Source: Peptococcaceae bacterium
GTDB taxonomy: Bacteria > Bacillota > Peptococcia > Peptococcales > Peptococcaceae
Direction of reading: 5' to 3'
NCBI GenBank assembly: GCA_900756555.1
Contig: CAAEKP010000003.1
Span: 1-19,711 of the forward strand
DNA: 19,711 bases
Numbering within the stretch: the first letter of the stretch is position 1; each line of letters begins with the position of its first letter. Below are positions 1 to 4,817 of the stretch, one piece after another. The notes under the pieces were generated by a model. That model did not search any database, was not told the DNA's origin, and worked only from the letters and a program-made list of their open reading frames with translations. A program made the position numbers and the translations under genes.

Positions 1-136
1 ATTTTGCAACCCAACTTCTAATTGCTCTTGTACTTATTCCATATTTATCCGATAGTACTTTGTACGAGCCTTCTCCATTCAAATATTCCTGGCATACTTT
101 TGCCCGAAATTCTGCTGTGTAGGGAGATTTAGACAT
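1..136 (-). CDS. IS3-family transposase OrfA, N-terminal fragment (cut by window edge)
   Basis: Forty-five codons are visible, starting at ATG (134-136, minus strand) behind a TAGGAGG ribosome binding site at 144-150. The peptide begins MSKSPYTAEFRAKVCQEYL and ends in a helix-turn-helix segment with SDKYGIS and RAIRSWVAK. This is the typical N-terminal DNA-binding domain of IS3/IS150-group OrfA proteins (HTH_Tnp_1 or HTH_29 type). In such elements OrfA binds the terminal repeats, and OrfB, made by frameshifting, supplies the DDE catalytic core. OrfB and the frameshift site lie outside the window. The frame is intact as far as it can be seen, so the element may be recent. Confidence 0.8.
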   Translation of the reverse strand, partial: MSKSPYTAEFRAKVCQEYLNGEGSYKVLSDKYGISTRAIRSWVAK

Positions 137-148
137 AAAAATGCCTCC

Positions 149-182
149 TAAGTAGATTTTGGTTATTTTCCTTGTCTACTTA
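149..182 (-). promoter_or_regulatory. Hairpin next to the transposase ribosome binding site
   Basis: TAAGTAGA (149-156) and TCTACTTA (175-182) form a perfect 8-bp stem with an 18-nt loop. In the minus-strand transcript the 3' arm runs directly into the AGGAGG of orfA. In several IS families such a stem limits translation of transposase from read-through transcripts. That role is inferred here from position only. Confidence 0.45.
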
Positions 183-244
183 AGAGGTATCATATCATAA
201 ATTCAGTTGGCTTCTTTTTATTTATGTGCTAATATAATAGTGAT

Positions 245-281
245 TCGAAAGAGTGCGGCATTTATTGTCGCACTCTTTCGA
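245..281. other. Perfect 13-bp inverted repeat in the spacer after the IS end
   Basis: TCGAAAGAGTGCG (245-257) is followed by an 11-nt loop and its exact complement CGCACTCTTTCGA (269-281). No run of T follows on either strand, so this is not a standard intrinsic terminator. It could be a terminator relic of a gene lost to the left, or a protein-binding palindrome. It lies 64 bp from the IS end, outside the terminal repeat. Confidence 0.5.
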
Positions 282-304
282 TGACATCAAATTGACAGCA
301 AAAT

Positions 305-333
305 GTTTTGTAAATAGATGTACATAATATAAT
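305..333 (+). promoter_or_regulatory. Possible promoter for the rbgA leader
   Basis: A perfect TATAAT lies at 328-333, which would place transcription start at about 340, directly before the structured leader. The matching -35 region (305-310, GTTTTG) is weak. A good TTGACA at 292-297 is too far upstream to pair with this -10. The call rests on the -10 and on the position of the leader. Confidence 0.35.
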
Positions 334-342
334 AAATGCAAT

Positions 343-587
343 CAGAGGATGAGAAAATCCAGGTTAGAGTGCGTTAATATGGAAAATACTTTAATGTTTA
401 ATCCGAAAGGATGAAACGATAAAAGTGTCCCATTTTCCGCACTGGATTTGGGGTACTTTTTATTAGTCGGAAGTTCAGATACGGTCTATGGAAATCTGTT
501 ATACTTGGGAATTGCCGTGGGAATCCTTCTGTGAAATATGGACAAATGACTGGTTTATTGGTAAAATATAAAAATTGATTCACAGAA
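343..587 (+). promoter_or_regulatory. Structured leader upstream of rbgA, possibly a divergent or decayed cobalamin riboswitch
   Basis: About 240 nt without an ORF show elements in the order expected for a cobalamin riboswitch. GGTT is at 362-365 and GTTAATATGGAA at 373-384 (consensus close to GUUAAUAGGGAA). CCGCACTGGATTTGGGG is at 437-453 (consensus close to CCGCAACUGUAAUNGGGG). TCTATGG is at 485-491 and TTGGGAA at 506-512. GGACAAATGACTGG at 540-553 stands where AAGUCAGGANACC is expected. Span and order fit, but several near-invariant bases differ and the P4/P5 region carries extra nucleotides. Visible helices include ATCC/GGAT (401-404/409-412), CAGAT/ATCTG (476-480/494-498) and ACGG/CCGT (481-484/515-518); the last two interleave. 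A 9-bp repeat (527-535/579-587) could be the expression platform. The match is by eye against remembered consensus. Confidence 0.35.
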
Positions 588-625
588 ATTACGGGTAAGA
601 CAGATACATAGAAGGAGTGATACGT

Positions 626-1480
626 ATGCACGTACATTGGTTCCCGGGTCATATGGCAAAAACAAAACGGATGATTCAGGATCAGCTGAAGCTGGTGGAT
701 GTGGTCATTGAACTGGTAGATGCCCGCTTGCCGATCAGCAGCCGCAATCCGTTGCTGGAAGAGTTGGTGGGAGATAAAAAACCGCGCATCATTATTTTAA
801 ACAAAGAGGATTTGGCTGACCCACAGCGCACCACTTACTGGGTAAACTATTTCAATCAACAGAGTGGATGCCGGGCCTTTCCGTTCAACGCCACCATCGG
901 CAAGAAACAGCTGATTGGCCGCCTGAAAGAAGCATTGATGGATTTGACCGCAGAAAAGCGGGAGCGCATGGCAAAGAAAGGCATCCGCAAACAGACCATC
1001 CGCTGCATGATTGTGGGCATTCCAAACGTGGGCAAGAGTACCTTTATCAATATCATTGCCGGCAAAAAGGCGGCGCAGACTGGCGATAAGCCGGGCGTAA
1101 CCCGTGGCAAACAATGGATTCGTCTGGATGAAGATTTAGAGCTGCTGGACACACCGGGAATTCTGTGGCCAAAATTTGAGGATGAAGAAGTAGGTTTCCG
1201 CTTAGCCATTTCCGGCGCTGTCAGCGACGAAGTGTTTGACAACGATGAAGCTGTGCTGAAGTTGATTGCCTTTTTACAGCAGCGTTATCCAAAACTGCTG
1301 ATGGAACGATTCAAACTGGACGAAGAAATGTTGCAGGAGGAACCTCTGGCAATTATGGAGCAGATTGCGCGCAACCGTGGTTGTCTGCTCAAAGGTGGGC
1401 GCATTGATTACACCAAAGTGTCCAGAGCTGTCATCGGCGATTTCCGGCAGGCTAAAATCGGCCGCATTACATTGGAGTAA
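626..1480 (+). CDS. rbgA: Ribosome biogenesis GTPase RbgA (YlqF)
   Basis: This is a circularly permuted GTPase needed for late 50S subunit assembly; in Bacillus subtilis it promotes incorporation of late ribosomal proteins such as L16. The 284-residue protein opens with the family hallmark WFPGHMAK. It then shows the permuted order of G motifs: NKED (G4, 59-62), NATIGK in the G5 position (88-93), the P-loop GIPNVGKST (131-139), PGVTR (156-160, G2 region) and DTPG (175-178, G3). A C-terminal helical domain follows (about 200-284). I chose the ATG at 626 because GAAGGAG at 611-617 is 8 nt upstream; a GTG at 617 in the same frame overlaps that site. The length is normal for the family. A structured leader precedes it and a small membrane gene follows 3 nt after the stop. 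Confidence 0.93.
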   Translation: MHVHWFPGHMAKTKRMIQDQLKLVDVVIELVDARLPISSRNPLLEELVGDKKPRIIILNKEDLADPQRTTYWVNYFNQQSGCRAFPFNATIGKKQLIGRLKEALMDLTAEKRERMAKKGIRKQTIRCMIVGIPNVGKSTFINIIAGKKAAQTGDKPGVTRGKQWIRLDEDLELLDTPGILWPKFEDEEVGFRLAISGAVSDEVFDNDEAVLKLIAFLQQRYPKLLMERFKLDEEMLQEEPLAIMEQIARNRGCLLKGGRIDYTKVSRAVIGDFRQAKIGRITLE

Positions 1481-1483
1481 GCG

Positions 1484-1864
1484 ATGTATCTGGTTAATCA
1501 GCGAATTATTTTGCTGGTCAAAATGACCACATTGTTGGGTGTGCCGTTGTTGTGCAGCTTTTTGTTTTCCTGGCTGGCGGTATGGAGGATTCCCTCTGTG
1601 CTTCTGGTATTGGCGGCTTATTACCTGAATAATCTTTATCCTGACCGCATTTTGCTGGAAGATGGTAAGGTGGGTATCAAGATATTTCTGTACAATGACT
1701 GGCTGACTTACAGGCCGGAGCAGGTGCAGTATGCACAGGGCAGGCACTGCCTGTATTTATATATTGATGGCAGGCAGTGCTATCGGCTTAGCATGGAAAA
1801 ATTATCGCTGCGGCTGTATCGGCAGATAACAGAGCAGCTGCAGCAGTATGAAAAAGTAGAATAA
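1484..1864 (+). CDS. Small membrane protein with a possible bacterial PH-like domain
   Basis: The 126-residue protein starts 3 nt after the rbgA stop. Its GGAG ribosome binding site lies inside the last codons of rbgA, so the two are probably co-transcribed and coupled. Residues about 9-50 are strongly hydrophobic and can form a two-helix membrane hairpin. The remainder (about 52-126) alternates short beta-like segments with LLEDGKVGIK, LTYRPEQV and CLYLYIDGR, then ends in an amphipathic helix (MEKLSLRLYRQITEQLQQY). This pattern of a short membrane anchor, a beta sandwich and a terminal helix resembles membrane-anchored bacterial PH-like domains. I do not recognise a named family and assign no function. 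A strong terminator follows, so this is the last gene of the rbgA unit. Confidence 0.65.
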   Translation: MYLVNQRIILLVKMTTLLGVPLLCSFLFSWLAVWRIPSVLLVLAAYYLNNLYPDRILLEDGKVGIKIFLYNDWLTYRPEQVQYAQGRHCLYLYIDGRQCYRLSMEKLSLRLYRQITEQLQQYEKVE

Positions 1865-1900
1865 AATTTTAAATAATGATTTGAAACTATCAATGGATAT

Positions 1901-1936
1901 ACACCGTTTGCGTTTTGCGGACGGTGTTTTCTTTTT
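1901..1936 (+). terminator. Intrinsic terminator of the rbgA unit
   Basis: ACACCGTTTGC (1901-1911) pairs with GCGGACGGTGT (1917-1927) as an 11-bp stem with two G-U pairs and a 5-nt loop. It is followed by TTTTCTTTTT on the plus strand. The minus strand has no T tract after the stem, so it works mainly in the plus direction. Confidence 0.85.
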
Positions 1937-1971
1937 ATCTGCTATTTTTACCGGCTATCTTTGCGAAAAAA

Positions 1972-2505
1972 TTATAAACCAAATGTCCTGAACAATTCAG
2001 CGATTTCGTCAGCCGATTCCTTCATTCCTCTTTGAAACCATGTTTCAATCCAGCCATATAAAGCGTAGGCAGCAAACGCTTTTATATACGCTTCTGCTTT
2101 TTCATTTTCAGGATGAAGTCCTATTGTGCTCATAATGGTGTCTTTCAAAAGATATATTAAACCGCGTTGATTGAGTAATTCGTAGAAAGAGCGGTTGCTT
2201 TCAAAATGCAGGATTATTTTTTTGAGCTGTTCACTAAGAGGGAGATTGCTGTTTTCATCCCATTCAGCTTGCAGTTTCTGAAACAGTTTATTAAGATGCT
2301 GTTTCAGTATATCTTCTTTGCAGGTGTAATTGCGATAGAAAGACGCTCTGCCAACCTGCGCTTTCTCAACAAGCTCGCTGATGGATATGGCATGGAGAGG
2401 TTTTTCTGTCAGCAAATCGAGCAAGGCTGTTGTAATTTGTGCAGTGACATAGGCGTTACGCCCTTCGTTGCTCATTGGTGATACAGTTTGTGCGTTTTGT
2501 CTCAT
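1972..2505 (-). CDS. TetR/AcrR-family transcriptional repressor
   Basis: The 177-residue protein has a TetR-type N-terminal DNA-binding domain. Residues about 20-65 include ISISELVEKAQVGRASFYRNY, the helix-turn-helix (41-61) characteristic of the family, followed by the typical KEDIL helix. The rest is an all-helical ligand-binding and dimerisation domain with a hydrophobic stretch AFAAYALYGWIETWF. The start at 2505 is supported by GAAAGGTGA upstream; an alternative ATG at 2475 lacks an equally good site, and the frame extends 45 codons further without one. It is divergent from the small ORF and hydrolases. A 17-bp palindrome overlaps their promoter, so it most likely represses those genes and itself. 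The ligand is unknown. Confidence 0.88.
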   Translation of the reverse strand: MRQNAQTVSPMSNEGRNAYVTAQITTALLDLLTEKPLHAISISELVEKAQVGRASFYRNYTCKEDILKQHLNKLFQKLQAEWDENSNLPLSEQLKKIILHFESNRSFYELLNQRGLIYLLKDTIMSTIGLHPENEKAEAYIKAFAAYALYGWIETWFQRGMKESADEIAELFRTFGL

Positions 2506-2519
2506 TTTTGTCACCTTTC

Positions 2520-2564
2520 TTGACGTATAAAAATTTTGCCGATATAATTGTTTCAGCGAAACAA
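2520..2564 (+). promoter_or_regulatory. Hydrolase-cassette promoter with overlapping TetR-type operator
   Basis: TTGACG (2520-2525) and TATAAT (2543-2548) are separated by exactly 17 bp, a near-consensus sigma-A promoter reading toward the hydrolases. The palindrome TTGTTTC-AGC-GAAACAA (2548-2564) begins on the last base of the -10 box and covers the expected start site. Repressor binding there would block transcription. The adjacent divergent TetR gene is the obvious binder (inference). Confidence 0.75.
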
Positions 2565-2625
2565 ATGTATCATCAGTATAAATCCGATGATGGGTTCTGT
2601 CAAGAACGGAAAGGAATAAATAAAA

Positions 2626-2760
2626 ATGACACTTACACAAAAACGAATTTTGATTTTAGCAATTATAATCCTTGCGGGGATTATTTCAGGCAGACTTGCT
2701 GTGCGGGCCGTGATGAACCTCATGCTTGGCGGCACAATGTTTGGAGGGAACATTTTATGA
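2626..2760 (+). CDS. Small single-pass membrane peptide (44 aa), coupled to the hydrolase
   Basis: This short ORF begins MTLTQKRILILAIIILAG and ends FGGNIL. Residues about 8-20 form one hydrophobic segment (ILILAIIILAGII) after a basic start. AAAGGA at 2610-2615 is a moderate ribosome binding site about 10 nt from the ATG. It is the first start codon after the regulated promoter. Its TGA (2758-2760) overlaps the ATG of the next gene (2757-2759) in an ATGA arrangement, so translation of the two is probably coupled. It could be a functional small membrane protein partnering the hydrolase, or a leader ORF. I know no family for it. Confidence 0.55.
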   Translation: MTLTQKRILILAIIILAGIISGRLAVRAVMNLMLGGTMFGGNIL

Positions 2761-3725
2761 GTAAGGTAAAACAGAGAGGGAGAGTAATGTTTGTTTTTAT
2801 CTGTATCATAACGTTTATCGTTTCTTTTGCAGGCTCTGCTGTTTTTAAAATGACATATACTTCCCCTGAGATGAAAAAGTACACGGTAGAATGGAGTGAC
2901 GAAATTGGTAAGACCTATACCGATCTGTCTTACGGCGAAAAGCCTGCTAACAAGTTTGACTTGTACGTTCCAAAGGACAACAGCAAGGATAACTATGGCC
3001 TGATTGTTTATCTTCATGCAGGCGGTTTCAGAACTGGCGATAAAAGTGAAGACGCGAAGATGTTGCAGTGGCTTTGCTCGCTCGGTTATGTAACAGCAGG
3101 TATAAATTATACATTGAACAGTGATGAAAATCCTACCGCTAATGTTTATACGATGTCTGTGGAAATTAAGGACAGTATTCCTTATGTAGTGAAAGAAGCA
3201 GAAAAACTTGGATATAACATTGACCGAATGGCGATGTCCGGTGGCTCTGCGGGCGGTTGTCTGGCACTTATTTACGCATATCGTGACGCAGATACTTCCC
3301 CTGTCCCTGTGAAGATGGTGTTTGAGGGTGTGGGACCGTCCAGTTTCTATCCAGAGGACTGGAAAAACTATGGCCTTGATAAAGACCCTGAAGCGGCAGC
3401 AGCGTTTTTCAGTTATATGTGTGGAAAAAACATCACACCTGGTATGTTTGGAACAGATACTTACGATGAAGTGATGCGGGATGTGTCACCGCTTCTGTGT
3501 GTGGACGAAAACACCGTTCCATCAGTTCTGGCGTATGGAATGCATGATACATTCCAGCCTTATGAAGCTTCTATTCGTTTAGATAAGGCTTTGACTGAAA
3601 ACAATGTCCCGCACGAGTACATCGTATTTGAGCATTCAGGACACGGGCTGCAAAATGACAATAAACAGATGATTGCGTACAGTGAAGCAATTTTAGAATA
3701 TTTGGATAAGTATATGGCGAATTGA
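2757..3725 (+). CDS. Membrane-anchored alpha/beta hydrolase, BD-FAE/esterase-like
   Basis: The 322-residue protein has an uncleaved-looking N-terminal membrane segment (about 10-30, VMFVFICIITFIVSFAGSAVF) that would place the catalytic domain outside the membrane. The domain shows HAGG (87-90, oxyanion-hole motif as in the HGG of hormone-sensitive-lipase-type esterases), nucleophile elbow GGSAG (162-166, Ser164), a probable acid in YGMHD (Asp264) and the catalytic His in HSGHG (His296). This order and spacing fit the esterase families related to BD-FAE and carboxylesterase. The substrate is unknown. GGAGGG at 2743-2748 supports the ATG at 2757; the frame is open far upstream, but that stretch lacks such a site and crosses the promoter. 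It is coupled to the small ORF and followed by a second hydrolase. Confidence 0.82.
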   Translation: MSKVKQRGRVMFVFICIITFIVSFAGSAVFKMTYTSPEMKKYTVEWSDEIGKTYTDLSYGEKPANKFDLYVPKDNSKDNYGLIVYLHAGGFRTGDKSEDAKMLQWLCSLGYVTAGINYTLNSDENPTANVYTMSVEIKDSIPYVVKEAEKLGYNIDRMAMSGGSAGGCLALIYAYRDADTSPVPVKMVFEGVGPSSFYPEDWKNYGLDKDPEAAAAFFSYMCGKNITPGMFGTDTYDEVMRDVSPLLCVDENTVPSVLAYGMHDTFQPYEASIRLDKALTENNVPHEYIVFEHSGHGLQNDNKQMIAYSEAILEYLDKYMAN

Positions 3726-3741
3726 AAAGGAGAAGAGAAAA

Positions 3742-4680
3742 ATGAACTGGTGGAAAGTAATTGCGATTGCTCTGATTGTTCTTAATCTTTGCCTGTTGCT
3801 GTTAAAAGGCTGCGGCGGTGCATTGTCAAAGGCGCAAAGCGTTCCTGAAGATTACACCAAAACGGTTTCAACCGGCGCAGAACTGGAAGCGATGTATCTG
3901 ACCATGGGTTCCCACGATGTAAGCTATGTGGAATATGGTGCGCTGATGTCTTTTGGAAAGTATGAAATTTATTATCCGTCGGATATTGCTGAAATGAAGG
4001 AACCGCTTCCAGCAGTTATATTTGTGAACGGAACTGGCGTAAAAGGGTCAAAGTATCAGGCATTACAAAAACACATGGCCTCATGGGGATTTATTACGGT
4101 GGCTACAGAAGAAGATCACGCTTGGAACGGATTTTCTGCTGAAATGTCTGTGCGAATGCTTGAAATGCTGAATCAGCTTGAAGGCCAGTATATGGACAAG
4201 GATAATGTACTTTATGGGAAGGTTGACCTGGACAATATCGGTATTACCGGGCATTCTCAAGGTGGATACGGTGTTGTAAATGCAATCACTGACCAAAAAC
4301 ATAAGGAAAACTATAAGGCTGCGGTAATTTTCAGCTCTGCTCCTTTTACCGCAAATAACGATTTCCAGTGGGAATCTGACCCATCCCTCATTCAAACACC
4401 GACAATGATGTTAAGCTCTATGGGTAATTTTGATGCTGCAGTAGCATCATTGGAAGCATTGCAGAATGTTTATGACAGCATTGCAAATCAAGTGCCGAAG
4501 GTACTCGCCAGAAGAACAGCGGGAGACCATGGTGAAATGCTTTATTATGGCGATGGTTATGTGACCGCCTGGTTTATGTATTGGCTGAAAGGTGATACCG
4601 AAGCAGGTAAGGCATTTTGGGGGGATAATGCCGAGATACTTTCTAATGCAAACTGGCAGGATGTAAATAAAAATCTGTAA
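3742..4680 (+). CDS. Alpha/beta hydrolase with N-terminal membrane anchor (chlorophyllase/PETase-like fold)
   Basis: The 312-residue protein begins with a hydrophobic segment (5-21) ending in LKGCGG. The Lys before Gly-Cys makes a true lipobox unlikely, so an uncleaved anchor is the better reading. The catalytic domain carries VNGTG (95-99, likely oxyanion region), nucleophile elbow GHSQGG (170-175, Ser172) and AGDHGE (His263). Asp231 in SSMGNFD is a candidate for the acid. These features fit the dienelactone-hydrolase/chlorophyllase/polyester-hydrolase group rather than the type of the preceding gene, so this is not a simple tandem duplication. AAAGGAG lies 9 nt before the ATG, and the spacing of 16 nt from the preceding stop indicates one operon. 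The substrate is unknown; acyl esters are the likely class. Confidence 0.8.
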   Translation: MNWWKVIAIALIVLNLCLLLLKGCGGALSKAQSVPEDYTKTVSTGAELEAMYLTMGSHDVSYVEYGALMSFGKYEIYYPSDIAEMKEPLPAVIFVNGTGVKGSKYQALQKHMASWGFITVATEEDHAWNGFSAEMSVRMLEMLNQLEGQYMDKDNVLYGKVDLDNIGITGHSQGGYGVVNAITDQKHKENYKAAVIFSSAPFTANNDFQWESDPSLIQTPTMMLSSMGNFDAAVASLEALQNVYDSIANQVPKVLARRTAGDHGEMLYYGDGYVTAWFMYWLKGDTEAGKAFWGDNAEILSNANWQDVNKNL

Positions 4681-4725
4681 ACAAAATTTGCAGTGATGAA
4701 GTTTGAAGTAATTAAAAAATAAAAT

Positions 4726-4767
4726 AAAAAAGGAGAGGCTGCATTCTTGCGTAACCTCTCCTTTTTT
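4726..4767. terminator. Bidirectional intrinsic terminator between convergent genes
   Basis: AAAAAAGGAGAGG (4726-4738) and CCTCTCCTTTTTT (4755-4767) form a perfect 13-bp stem with a 16-nt loop. The T tract on one strand and the A tract on the other let it terminate both the hydrolase operon (plus) and the UPF0182 gene (minus). Confidence 0.92.
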
Positions 4768-4817
4768 GCAATAGCTTTTCATTGCAATAGTTTTTGTGCT
4801 AACTTTTTTGTTTGCGT

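Larger units (their letters stand above)
1..197 (-). mobile_element. IS3-family insertion sequence, one terminal end (partial)
   Basis: This is the outer end of an insertion sequence that continues beyond position 1. Read on the minus strand, it starts at about 197 with TGATATGATACCTC; a TG terminus is usual for IS3-type inverted repeats. It continues through a hairpin and an AGGAGG ribosome binding site into a transposase OrfA reading frame. The exact outer boundary (197-200) and any target duplication cannot be fixed because the other end is outside the window. The boundary is supported by a second, diverged copy of the same end at 8628-8688, where similarity also begins at the TGATATG. Confidence 0.8.

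Noticed and set aside
340..600. Lysine riboswitch or T-box as an explanation of the rbgA leader
   Set aside because: GAAAGG and a CAGAGGAT/ATCCTTCTG pairing look superficially like a lysine element, but the conserved AGAGGUNGCG and GCCGAAR segments are missing. The T-box sequence around UGGNACCGCG is absent.
2506..2640. Forty-five-residue N-terminal extension of the TetR repressor
   Set aside because: It runs through the divergent promoter/operator. The start at 2505 has its own ribosome binding site and gives the normal family length.
2475..2756. N-terminal extension of the first hydrolase back to 2475
   Set aside because: The extension would cross the promoter and operator, shows low-complexity unrelated sequence and lacks a ribosome binding site. 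The ATG at 2757 has GGAGGG and overlaps the small ORF stop.
4766..4792. Short direct repeat TTGCAATAG after the bidirectional terminator
   Set aside because: Two 9-bp copies in AT-rich spacer are easily due to chance; no array or symmetrical site results.
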